From assembly GCA_030068075.1 (NCBI GenBank), contig CM057830.1, forward strand, positions 24,708,247 through 24,772,246: 64,000 nucleotides of DNA. Reading direction: 5' to 3'. The notes beneath the pieces are model-generated. The model was given only the letters and a program-made list of their open reading frames with translations. It was not told the origin of the DNA and did no database searches. Shown piece by piece: positions 22,216 through 33,767 of the stretch. The first letter of the stretch is position 1. Each line of letters begins with the position of its first letter. The stretch comes from Paguma larvata. Taxonomy: Eukaryota; Chordata; Mammalia; Carnivora; Viverridae. The position numbers and the translations under genes are program-made.

Positions 22216-24529
22216 TGTTTAAAAAGTCATTTTAAATTCATTTCCATTTGCTCATAAATAACATAAATAAAAATAACCCCTCAAGCTGAATAATTGGGAA
22301 CGACTTCTTCAAGGGAAGAATTTCATGCAGGGATTTATCTGTGTTCTGGTCTTTGGAGAAGAAAACAGGTGATCTGTTTGGAAGTGAAGATGAAATTGAT
22401 GTTAGTTTCTTATGCCCCATCAATAAAGGTGAAATGTCTTTCTGTGTAATAAAAAAATTATTAGACACTTGGATTGTGCCTTTTCAACAAAAGGAAGTAA
22501 GAATGTGACATTTTGCATTCACTTTAGGAAGGAAAGGAAGAAGTGGAGACCTGGAGGTGTTTTCTGCACTCTTTTCTTTGACATTTAACCAAAGATACAA
22601 ACAAAACTCAAGTACATTTAAAGTCTAATGAAATAGGGAGAAATAAAAGTTGTACGCGACCTATGTAAGTAGTGAAATACTACTATTCTAAGGACCATGG
22701 ACATGGAGGTGGGGAGTAACATTCCTTTCCTTTGTTAAGTGGGCCTATTTGATCATCAACAGGTTTTTGGAGGCTTTTAAGGGAAATCGTGGGTTTTTTT
22801 GTTTTCATTTTTGAGAATTGTTACTGTGAGGGGAGAAGGATGTTTTGGAAGGAAGAAGAATTAGGGATGGGCGGTCCTCGTCTGAGATTGGGAGTCTACC
22901 TGGAGGTTCTGTGGATCTATGTGTTTCTGCCGATGGCTCATGTGCTACTGAAATACACCTCAAACTGCCTTTGCAGCAAGGGAGAGATTTCTTCATTGAA
23001 GACAAAATTACTTGGAACTCTGAACGTCTCTGGAAACTAATTTTTTGAAATTCCTAAGTTCAGGCTCTATTTGTTCAGTACAGTGTCACTTCCATCACAA
23101 ACAAGACCTTGCTTCCGCAAATCAACAGTAATGAAGATGCCTACGGACAACCTCAGGTTCACATCCGACTTGGACATGACCGGACAGCCAGCGATTTAAT
23201 GACTTAAAACATGCTTGTTATTTCTTTTCGTCTGTGCTGCTTGAGTCTTCATTTATGATTATAATCCTGCATTCATTAATAAGTTTTCACCTTGGTTTTT
23301 TTTTTTTTTAAGTGTAAGCTCAAACAATCTTTGGCACAGTGTTCACCACGAAGACAAACTCCCATTGCAGGTGGAGGTAAGGCTGTATATCAACATCAGA
23401 GTGGAGGGCTTATGGGCCTAGGACAGACAGAAAGCCTCTACTTCTATGAGTCTCATTCATGGTAATATACCAGAGAAAACCTCTTTCAGATACTAAGGAC
23501 AAGAAATAAGTGCTGAAAAATTAAGATCACAAGATGGAAAAAGAAGGTATGATAGCTACCTACCAATCTACACACACCCACACCTACACTCTACTTGCTT
23601 ATGTTTATGTCTTTAGAAACAAACAAACAAAAAAATGAAATAGAGCATGCTTAATTTTTTTCCTGGGGTTTCAAACTACGATTATCTGGTGAGGATGGAA
23701 TGAATGAAATAGTGCCAGTAGGAACAGAATCCTGACAACTGCAGGGATAAATATACCTCTTCGTCCCATTACTGATGCAAATTTTGCCAAGTTGTGGAAC
23801 ATGAAGCATTTTGAATAGCAGTAAGTCTGCTCTAGCAATAGTACGCCTTACAGAATACACCGGAACCAACAGAGACACCCGTGAGCAGCCATGTTAACGC
23901 TTCTGACAGGTGAATTACATCATACCGGAGCTCTAGGAACTGAATAGTCATGTGGTTAGGATTCAAATACAGTTCAGTGATGGGGTCGGCATTCCTCTCC
24001 CTGAGTTATTTCAGGGATCAAAGTTTAAAGCATAAACCTAATGATGTCAACCAAGTTCTCTTTACAGATAAACTATCATTTGTAAGTCTCAAATGGAAGT
24101 GTCTAAGTAGAAATCTAAAATTGGCTTGCTTTAATGGAAAACTTTCGGGACAGTGCTGAAGGTATCCATTCAAATATTTTTCAAGTGCCTAGTACATCCT
24201 GCATCGTACATATATGAGTCAAGTATCATCTGGTTTTCTTCTTTTCTCAAGATTTCCTCACTACGTAAAAAGTCCCTTGGGCTTAACTAATCTCCTTTTA
24301 AGAATCAAAATCAGAGTTTATCACATGTGTGCATGAGTAGAGATGAATCAACACTGAAACATGCTTAATGGCTAATATTTTCTGTGTCAATTATACTGGA
24401 AGAGTTAAAAATGCTAAATGATACCTGAAATTCGAGTAACACCACTGGACTCTTTGATATTGAGCCAGATTTTAAGTGTCTAAAAAAATAGCCATACAAA
24501 TTTCCACATAGTAAGATTAGTTTATTTAT

Positions 24530-24850
24530 ACAGACATTTAGCAAGAGCCCACCATATGCCAGGCGCTATTGTGAGTGTTGGGGATATAGCAAGCAACAAC
24601 AAAAAAGCCCTGTGTTCATGGAACTCACATTCATATGGAGGTACACCGTCTAAACAAATAAGTAAGTTATACAGCTATGTCACATGGTGATAAACCTTCA
24701 TAAGAGAGGATGAGTGAGGAACCTTCAGGAAGGGCAGTCTTGAAAGCCTTCGTTGATGAGGTGCAGTTGGGCAAAAACTTTAAGCACATGAGGGCATGAC
24801 CCATGTATAAGAACAGGAAATGCAAAGACTTTGAGAGGGGAGTATGACTG
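24530..24850 (+). repeat. Ancient interspersed repeat, family not assigned
   Basis: ACCATATGCCAGGCGCTATT, GGGGATATAGCAAGCAACAA, CATGGAACTCACATTCATAT and GGAAATGCAAAGACTTTGAG follow a widely dispersed old mammalian repeat that I recognise by pattern but cannot name with certainty. Confidence 0.45.
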
Positions 24851-24894
24851 GCTTGCTCAAACAGCAAGGTCAGTGTAGACAGAACAGACTGGCC

Positions 24895-25245
24895 AAGTAC
24901 TGGTGGGGAGGGTGTTTCCCTGGCTCAGGAATTTCGACTTGGTCATGTGACCTGCTTTGGCCAATGGAATGTTGGCAGATAGAAGGTGAGGTTGGCAATG
25001 TCCTTGGGTTGCTGGGCTTGTTGGCTTGTGCTGCTGTGCTGTAAAGAGTACGTGGCCCAGTAGAGCCTGCTCATCCAAGAAGGATGAGAGATAGGTGGGC
25101 CAGACCCGACCTACGACTTGGGGTCAAACCTAGATGAGCTGGAGCAGAACCCAGCCAACCAAGAGGTGCATGAACGAGAAATATGTAACCTGAGAATTTT
25201 GTAATTATTTTGTCACACAGCAATAGGTGATTGATCTATGTGGTC
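24895..25245 (+). mobile_element. MLT1-type (MaLR) LTR, plus
   Basis: GGTCATGTGACCTGCTTTGG, CCAATGGAATGTTGGCAGA, AGGATGAGAGATAGGTGGGC, TGGAGCAGAACCCAGCCAAC and GTAATTATTTTGTCACACAG follow the MLT1 LTR layout of the ERVL-MaLR group. An LTR fragment only. Confidence 0.7.
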
Positions 25246-25847
25246 ATAAGACATCAAACTAGCAAGCCACTACTATTTACACGTCTTCTAATCACATACT
25301 GATGTGTGGCTATAATAGGTAACCCAGAAATGTGTTTAACAACACATGTGACCACAGGTTCTCCCTACCTCCACCCTCCAAAAAGCCAGTAATTCAACAA
25401 GAAAATATGAAGTTCCAGCTGTACACCCTAGGAATTTGGCCAGCCTTATTCCTACCACACTGTTTGACTGCCTGCTCAAACAGCATCTTGCTAATGGTCA
25501 AGGGATTCCATACTTAGTATATGAAAGTGTTGTAACATTAATGATTCAGGTAGATTCTACTCCATGCTGATTCCTACAAACGCAAAACAAAATCCTTTTT
25601 ATTAGCTATAGCCTACATACCTTGTCTGAACTTGGTCCAACAAAATGACTGAAACATGTAAAAAAATGAATGCCTCACTATAAGACAGGGTAAAGTTGGT
25701 TTGCTATGGACAAAATATTGTTTAAATTCTGAAACTCACCATGGTTTTAGGCTTTACTTGAAGGCATGACAGCCTATCTGACTCAATTCCCTTTCCTCGA
25801 TTGAAACGTTGAAACGATCATCGTTCTACTTGCTAAAAAGTCACTTC

Positions 25848-26033
25848 AGCCCAGGCGGCTCAGTTGGTTGAACACCCAACTTGGGCTCAGGTCATGATCT
25901 CATGGTTTGTGGGTTCGAGCCCCATGTTGGGCTTCGTGCTGACAGGGTGGAGCCTGCTTCAGATTCTCTGTCTCCCTCTCTCTGTCCTTCCCCTGCTTGT
26001 GTGCGCTCTCAAAAACAAACATTAAAAAAATAA
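25848..26033 (+). mobile_element. CAN-SINE (feliform), plus
   Basis: Head CCCAGGCGGCTCAGTTGG, GGCTCAGGTCATGATCTCAT, GGGTTCGAGCCCCATG, CT-rich body and CAAAAACAAACATTAAAAAA tail. The last CT-block is shortened. Confidence 0.9.
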
Positions 26034-26424
26034 AGTGACCAGCCAGAACTGATAGAGCCTATGCCGAAAAGACCTCCAAATCCTTTTATCTGTGATTTTT
26101 CAGATATCTAAGCAAACTGCTTTCTCTTTATCAAATAGTGGTGTATTAGACGATTATTTTCTCTTAAAAGGCGGGCTGTATACAAACAACTGCGCCCATC
26201 ATCATTTTTTAGATTACTCATCTAAATCACATTATGTCTTGAACCAGTTTCCAAGTTGATATAGGATTACCTTATTACTTCTATCTTTCCTGCCTTTCTC
26301 CAGTTTTTCAAAAGAAAAAAAAAATGTATCCATTATTTGATATTTAGTTTCAATCACCTTTTAAATCAGTCTTTAGGCCAGCTGGTTTCAATTTTAAATA
26401 TAATTGCTTTGTGTACATTTTTAA

Positions 26425-26815
26425 ATAGATTTTGATGATGAGTGACATTGAGCATCGTTTCATGTGTCTGAAATCTGGCCATGTGTGGCAACATGGATGG
26501 AACTGGAGGGTATTATGCTGGTGAAATAAGTCAGGCAGAGAAAGACACATACCATATGTTTCCACGCACAGGTGGACTTTGCGAGACTTAACAGAAAACC
26601 AGGGGGGAGGGGAAGAGGGGAAAGAAAAAAGACAGGGAGGGAGACAAAACATACGAGACTCGTAAATACTAAGAACAAACCGACGGTTGAGGGGGTTTTG
26701 GGGGGGGAGGGGGGAGAGTAGGTGACGGGCACTGAGCAGGGCATGGGTTGGGATGAGCACTGGGTGTCATATGGAAACCAATTTGACAATAAAAAAATTA
26801 AATTAAAAAAATACA
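26425..26815 (+). mobile_element. Felid L1 3' end with a 5' inversion
   Basis: From about 26482 the plus strand carries the L1 3' end: GGCAACATGGATGGAACTGG, GTATTATGCTGGTGAAATAA, the G-rich 3' UTR, GATGAGCACTGGGTGTCAT and AATTTGACAATAAAAAA. The 26425-26481 segment (GATGATGAGTGACATTGAGC, CATCGTTTCATGTGTCTG) is ORF2 sequence in the opposite orientation, from several hundred bases upstream in an intact L1. This is the structure left by twin priming. A weak target-site duplication, ATAGATT, flanks it. Confidence 0.75.
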
Positions 26816-29800
26816 TAGATTCTGGTATTCAGTGATGGTGCCAATGATTAGCTGGTCAGCGTTGAAGGGGGACACGCAACGCTGTGAATCATAACAGTGA
26901 AAGTTACTGACATTCATAGCCAATACTCTCTTATTTTATTGGATTGAATATTCTTTTTTAGGTGTACAACCTAATGATTTGAAATTGATGACTGTAAGTG
27001 TAGTTAACATTTATCACCAAAATACCTATACATTTTTTTTCTTGTGATAAGAACTTTCAAGATTTTCTCACTTAGCCACTTTCCAATATACCATCCAGTA
27101 TTGTTAACTACAGTCCCCATGCTGTATGTTACATCCCCAAAACTTACTTATCTTATAAATGGAAGTTTCTACCTTTTGGCCACCTTCACCCATTTTGCCC
27201 AGTCCTGCCTAGGGCCATCACTAATCTGGTTCTCTGTGTCTATGGGTTTCCTTTTCTTTAGACTTCACATGTAGGTGAGATCACATACTTATCACTTTCT
27301 AACTTAGGGTAGTTAGCATCATGCCTTCACAGTCCATCCATGTTGTCACAAATGACAGGATTTCATTCTCTTTGATGGTTTAATACCTCACTGAATGAAT
27401 ATATACACACACACATATTTTCTTTATCTGTCACTGGACCTTAAGGTTGATGCCACATCTTGGCTCTTGTAAATAATGCTACAGTGAACATAGTGGTTCA
27501 CATATCTTTTTGATTATGCTTCCTTCAGATAAATACCCAGAACTGGAATTACTGCATCATGTAGTGCTTGAACTTCTACATTTTTGAGGACCCTCCATAC
27601 TGATTTCCACAGTGGCTGCACCAGTTTGCCTTCCTCCCACAACGCCCAAGAGTTCCCTCTGCTCCACATCCTCACCAACACCATTATCTTTTGTCTTTTT
27701 GGTAACAACCATTCTAACAGGTATGAGGTGAAATCTCATTGTGATTTTGATTTGTATTTCCCTGGGGATGAGTGATGGTGACACTTTTTCATGTACCTTT
27801 TGGCCATCCATTTGAGATCAGGAGGCATGTAACTATTGGACGTTAACATTGGAAAATGTCTATTTAGTTCTGCCTATTTTAAAATCAGACTTGTTTTTCT
27901 ATTGAGTTGTAGGAGTTCATGTATTTTGGATAATAAACTCTTATCAGAAAAAGGATTTGCAAATATTTTCTCCCATTCCATAGGTTGCCTTTTTTGTTGA
28001 TGGTGTCTTCTGGTGTGCAGAAGGTTTTAAATTGAATGTCGTCCTACTTGTTTGTTTTTGCTTGTGTTAACTTTGCTTTCGGTGCTAGATCTAAAAAGTC
28101 CTTGCTGAGACAGATGGCAAGGAGCTTACCCCCTATGTTTTCTTCTAAGAATGTTGCGGTTTCAGGTCATATGTTCAAGTCTTTAATCCTTCTTAAAAAA
28201 AAAATCCTTCTTGAGTTTTGTGCATAGTACAAGATAGTAGCCCAGCTTCATTCTTTGGCATATGAATATCCAGTTTTCCCAACACCATTCATTGAAGAGA
28301 CTTTCTTTTCCCCATTGTATATTCTTGGTTTCTCTGTTGCAAATAAATTGATTATATATGCATGGGTTTATTTCTGGGCTTTCTACTCTGTTGCATTGAT
28401 CTTTCCGTTTGTTTCTAAATGTCAATACCACATCGTCTGAACTAGACTATGGCTTGGTAATATAGTTTGAGATCAGGAAGCATGATGCTCCCAGCTTTGT
28501 TCCTTCTCAGCACTGCTTTGGCTATTGGGGGTCTTCTGTGCTTCCATGCCTATTTTAGGACTGGCATGTTTCTGTGAAGCATGCCACTGAGATTTTGAGA
28601 GGGACTGCATTAACTCTAGATTGTTTTAGATAGGATGGACATTTTAACAATATTCTTCTAATCCACAAGCATAAAATAGCTCTTCATTGTTTGAGTCTTC
28701 TTTCATCAAGGTCCGATAGTTTTCACTGTACAGGTCTTTCAATACCTTCGTTAGAAGTATTCTCAGGTATTTTACTTATTTAATGTAAATGGGGTTGTCT
28801 TAATTTCTCTTTTTGATAGTTTGTTATTAGTGTAGAGAAACAATAGGTTTCCGTATATTGATTTTGTATCCTGCAAGTTTACAGAGTTCAGTTTTTAGTG
28901 CTAACAGTAGTTTGGTGGAGTCTTCAGGCTTTTCTCTATATAAAATTTGCCTGCAAATTAAGATCATTTTTTTCCTTCCTTTATGATTTGGACGGCTTGT
29001 TTTGTTTTTCCTAAGTGATCTGGCTATGACTTCCAATACTACGTTGAATCAAAGTCGTGAGCATGGAGACCCTTGTGTTGTGCCTGGTCCTAGAGGAAAA
29101 GCTTTCAGTTTGTCACTGTGGAGTATGATGTTAGCTGTGGGCTTGTTCCCTATGGCCTCTGTTATGTTGTCTACGTTCCCTCTATGCCCACTTATTGATA
29201 GTTTTTATCATGGATGGATGTCGAATTTTGTGAAATGGTTCTTCATCTGCTGAGATGACTATGATTTTAATCCTCCATGGTGTTGATGTGTTGTGTCATA
29301 TCGATTTGTAGATGTTGAACCATTCTTGCATCCCTGGAATAAATCCTATGCGATCATGGTATATGATCCTTGTATTATACTGTTGAATTTGTTTGGCTAA
29401 CATTTTTACAGGTTTTTGCATCTATGTTCATCATGGATATTGGCCTATAACTTTCTTCTCTTGAGGTGTCCTTGTCTGGTTTTGGTACCAAGGCAATGCT
29501 ACCCTTGTAAAATGAGTTTGGAAGTGTTTCCTCCTCTTCAATTTTTTGGAAGTTTGAAAAGGATACATATTAACTCTTTAAATGTTTGGTAGAATTCACC
29601 TGCAAAGCCATCTAGTCCTGGACTTTTGTCGGAAGGTTTGTAATTACCGATTCAACCTCCTTATTAGTAACTGGTCTTTCCAGATCTTGTATTTCTTGTA
29701 TTTATTCATGATTCAGTTTGTGTAGGTTGTAGGTTTCTAGGAACTTATCCATCCATTTCTTCTAGGTTGTCTAGCTGGTTGGCATATGATTGTTCTTACT

Positions 29801-29854
29801 CTTAAGATCCTTTTTATTTAGTGTAATCTGTTGTAGTATCTCCTTTTCTTGTTT

Positions 29855-30018
29855 TAATTTTAAATTCCAGTAAACATACAGTGTTATGTTAGTTTCAGGT
29901 GTACAATATAGTGATTCAACAATTCCATACATCGGTGGTGATCATAATACATAATAAACTCCTTAATCCCCATCACCTATTACATGCCCTCTTTGATTTC
30001 TAATCGTAATCGACTCCT
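29855..30018 (-). mobile_element. Truncated L1 3' end nested in the older L1
   Basis: TTTTAAATTCCAGTAAACAT, ACAGTGTTATGTTAGTTTCA, GGTGTACAATATAGTGATTC and TTAATCCCCATCACCTATT are the antisense of a carnivore L1 3' UTR. They lie in the middle of the reverse transcriptase region of the older element, so a 5'-truncated copy inserted there. Confidence 0.65.
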
Positions 30019-31049
30019 TTTTTTCTTTTGGTGAGTGTAGCTAAACATTTGTCTATTTTTATCTTTTCAAGAACTGAGCTCTTAGTTTCATTGATCTTGC
30101 TTGCCTTTTTTGATTCTATTCCCTTTATTTCCACTCTGATCTTTATTTCCTTCCTTCTCTTAACTTTGGACTTTGTTCTTCTTTTTCTAGTTCTGTGACC
30201 TGTAAAGTTAGGTCGTTTGAGACTTTTCTTGTGTCATGATGTAAGTATTTATCACTGTGAACTCCCTCTTTGAACTGCTTTTGCTGTGTCCCACAAATGT
30301 TGGTATGGTGTTTCCACTTTCATTTGTCTCAAGGTATGGTTTTCATTTCTCTTTTGATTTCTCTTGGACCCACTGGTTGTTCAGGAGCATGTTGTTTAAT
30401 CACCTATTTGTGAATTTTTAAGTTGTCTTCTTGTAACTGATGTTGAAATGTTTCAGTCCACTGTGGTCAGAAAAGATACTTGATTTCAATTTTCTTACAC
30501 TTACTAAGACTTGTGTGGTGGCCTCTAACCTAGTGTCTATCCTGGAGATTGTTCCAGTGATGCTTTAGAATGTACATGGTTTCTGGATAGAATGTTTATA
30601 TAATCTCTTAAATCTGTGTGGTCTAAAGTATCATTTTTAAGTCCAATGTTTTTACCTACTGATTTTGTGTCTGTATGATCTATCCATTAATGAAAAGTGG
30701 GATATTAAAGTCCCCTACTGTTACTGTATTACTGTCAATTTTTCCCTGTAGGTCTGTTAACATTTGCTTTATATATTTTGGTGCTCCTATGTTGGGTGCA
30801 TAAACACATAAAAATGTCATATCCTCTTGTTGGATTCTCTCATTATTACCTAGTGCCCCCCCCCCCCTTTTTTTAGGTCTCTTATGACAGTCTTTGTTTC
30901 AAAGCCTATTGTGTCTGATGGAAGTATAGCCATCCCAGCTTTGTTTCGTTTCATTTCCATGGAATATCCTTCTCCATCCCTTTACTTTCAATCTGCATGT
31001 GTCCTTACATGTGAGGTGAGTCTCTTATAGGCAGCATATAGATGGCAGT

Positions 31050-31480
31050 TCCTAAAAATTTTGAGTATAGTTGATACGCAATGTCACATTAGTTTCAAGT
31101 GTACAACATAGCCATTGAACTTCTCTATACCTTATGCTATGCTCACAAGTGTAGCTCCCATCTGTCACCATACAATGCTGTTACGATATCATGGACTACA
31201 TTCCCTGTGCTGTGCCTTTTATTCCTTGACTTAATCATTCCATAACTGGAAGCCTGTTATTTCTCACTCATCTTCACCCATTTTGCCCAATCCCCTACCC
31301 CTCTCCCCTCTGGCAACCATCAGTTTGTTCTCTGTATTCACCAGTCTGACTCTGACTCTTCATGTTTGTTCATTTATTGTGCAAAATTTTTAGATTCCAC
31401 ATCTGAGTGAAATCACATGGTGCTGTTTTTTTTCAGTCTTCTTTCAGTTAGCATACTGTATTCCTGAGTAGGGCTTTTTT
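31050..31480 (-). mobile_element. L1 3' end nested near the ORF2 start of the older L1
   Basis: GTATAGTTGATACGCAATGT, TCACATTAGTTTCAAGTGTA, CATCTTCACCCATTTTGCCC and TAGATTCCACATCTGAGTGA are antisense L1 3' UTR. The host L1 resumes at about 31490 (CATTCAGTCACTATGTCTTT). Confidence 0.65.
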
Positions 31481-31556
31481 TTTTTTTTTTTTAATCCATT
31501 CAGTCACTATGTCTTTTGATTGGAGATTTCAGTCTTTTCATTTAAAGTAATATTTC

Positions 31557-31738
31557 AGGGGCACCTGGGTGGCTCAGTCAGTCAAGCATCTTGACTCTTG
31601 GTTTCAGTTCTGGTCGTGATCTCACGGCTTCCTGGGTTCAAGCTTGGCATTGGGCTCTGCGCTGGTAGCGCAGAGCCTGCTTGGGGATTCTCTCTCTCTC
31701 TCTCTCTCTCTCTCAAAAGAAATAAACTTTAAAAAAGT
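31557..31738 (+). mobile_element. CAN-SINE (feliform), plus
   Basis: GGGGCACCTGGGTGGCTCAG head, GGGTTCAAGCTTGG B box, a pure CT run of about 26 bases and a CAAAAGAAATAAACTTTAAA tail. Flanked by AAAGTAATATTTCA and AAAGTAATTTTTCA, a 14-bp target-site duplication with one mismatch. Confidence 0.93.
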
Positions 31739-31947
31739 AATTTTTCATAGGTATGCACTTACTTTCAAAATTGTTTTCTGGCTATTTTGTATTTCCTTTG
31801 TTCTCTCGCTCTCTTCCTCTCTGCTCTGTAGTCATCTGCCTTGATTTCTTTATCTTTTGTGTGTCTATCACAGTTTTTGTTTTGTGGTTCCCATGAGGCT
31901 TACATAAAATCTATGTGTAACAGTCTATTTAAAGTTGATAACACCTG

Positions 31948-32166
31948 TGAGGCTCCTGGGTGGCTCAGTCGGGTAAGCGTCCAACTTTGGCTCAGGTCAT
32001 GATCTCGCAGTCTGTGAGTTTGAGTCCCGCGTTGGGCTCTGTGCTGACAGCTCAGAGCCTGGAGCCTGCTTCAGTTTCTATGTCTCCCTCTCTCTCTGCC
32101 TCTCCCCTACTCACACTCTGTCACTCCCTCAAGAATAAATAAACATTAAAAAAATTACAAAAAAAA
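31948..32166 (+). mobile_element. CAN-SINE (feliform), plus
   Basis: GAGGCTCCTGGGTGGCTCAG head, full body and CAAGAATAAATAAACATTAA tail. Flanked by GTTGATAACACC (31935-31946) and GTTGATAACACC (32168-32179), a 12-bp perfect duplication that preserves the interrupted L1. Confidence 0.95.
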
Positions 32167-32944
32167 GTTGATAACACCTTAGTTTGGATGCATTCTAAAA
32201 CTACGTTTTGACTCCTCTCTCAACATTTTATGCTTTTGATGTCACAATTTATATCTTTTTATCTAGTGCATCCATTAATGAATTATCGTAATTATTTTTA
32301 CTATTTTGTGTTTTTAACCTTCATACGAATTTGGTGATTAACCCACCACCGTTATAGCATCATTCTGAATGTAAGGATGTATTTCCCTTCACCAGTGAGG
32401 TTTATATTTTCATAGGTTTTCCTGTCACTAATAAGTGCCCTTTCACCTTAAAGAAGCCCCTGTGATCTCTCTTGTAAGACTGGCCTAGTGGTGCTGAATT
32501 CCGTCAGCTCGTTTGGAAAATGCTTTTAACTTTCTTTCACTTCTGAAGGACAGTTTTGCTGAATAGAGTCTTGTGGATGGCAGTTTTTTTCTTTCAACAC
32601 CTCGAATATATCATTAACCTCTATTCTGATCTGCAAAGTTTTGCCGAAAAATCTGATGGTTTTACAGGGTTCCCTTGTACTTAACACATTTTCTTTGCTG
32701 CTTAAGATTCCCTCCTTGTCTGTATCTTCTGACAATTTTCCTCTTACTTGGAATTCTCTGGGCTCCTGGATCTGGATGTCTGTTTCCTTTCTCAAGTTAG
32801 GAAAGTTTTCTGACACTTTCTTTCTCTCTCTGCTCCTCTGAGATCCCTATAATGTGAATATTTGTCAGCTTGATAGTGTTCTAGAACTTTCTTAGGCCAT
32901 ATTCAGTCTTGGCTCTTTTTGCTCTTCAGATGGATGGATTCTAC

Positions 32945-33767
32945 TGCCGGGGTCCAGTTCTAGCGAATCTAGGGGTCCCCGAAGGATGGACGGTCAGGCG
33001 GAAATGAGAGAGCCATGAGTGAGATGTAGTCTGATGACCAAGCAGGCAGCCTTGGCACTTCTGGTGTCTCCGCCCTGTCGGTCTCAGTGTCTTTATTTAA
33101 AAGTAGTGAGTTACATTACAGCAATGAGTGACATCCCATCAATAAGCATAGTTTGAACAATAATGTGTGTTTATCAGTAAAGCAGCGATTTCCTCAATCT
33201 TGCAAGCTGTTTTAAAGTTAATTAGCACATAAATTTAAGGCAGGGTGAGAGAACAGGAAGTTACCTAGGCCTGCCTATGTTAATTATCTATAAACAGGCC
33301 AGGAGTCATTCCGCCTATTCTTCCAACTACAATGGGGGAGGTACAACCCATCCGGCAAAGACAGAATTCCCAATGCTGGTCCTTTGCTTGTGAATGAGTG
33401 AATTTACATAATAGGAGCCTAACATTTACACAAATCACACCAATATTAAGCCAGCTCATAACTGCTATCATATTGTGCAACCCATCCCCAAGATGCAACT
33501 TTAAGGTGGCCAGGCTACTCTCGTTCAGATGTAATCCATCAAAGCATCATGTGCCAGGTCCTTCCCTTTTATCTAAATGCCATAAAACAAAAGAGCATTA
33601 CATTCCTTGGGGCCAAGGAGAGTAGCTCAAGAAATCCAAGCCTGAAAAATTATTTAGAAGGAGGTAAGACTAGGCGCCATCTTGGCCCGTGGGAATTTTG
33701 CGTCAACCGCTTTTTCCACACAGGGAGGCATCTCAACCAACCTGCGAGCCCACACTGGCTCCTAACA
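32945..33767 (-). mobile_element. Solo LTR of a class II-like endogenous retrovirus, minus strand
   Basis: Read on the minus strand the 823-bp element starts TGTTAGGAGCCAGTG and ends GGACCCCGGCA, the TG...CA form of an LTR. An AATAAA lies at 33092-33097, about 150 bases before the end, giving a short R-U5. The flanks are TTCTAC (32939-32944) and TTCTAT (33768-33773), a 6-bp target duplication with one mismatch, the size usual for class II (betaretrovirus-like) ERVs. No gag, pol or env remains, so it is a recombined solo LTR. It interrupts the old L1 and is in the same orientation as DMD. Confidence 0.8.
33092..33097 (-). terminator. Poly(A) signal of the solo LTR
   Basis: A minus-strand AATAAA in the context TTTAAATAAAGACACTG sits where the LTR R region should end. 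It is in the sense direction of DMD inside intron 76, so it could act as a cryptic intronic poly(A) site. Confidence 0.6.
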
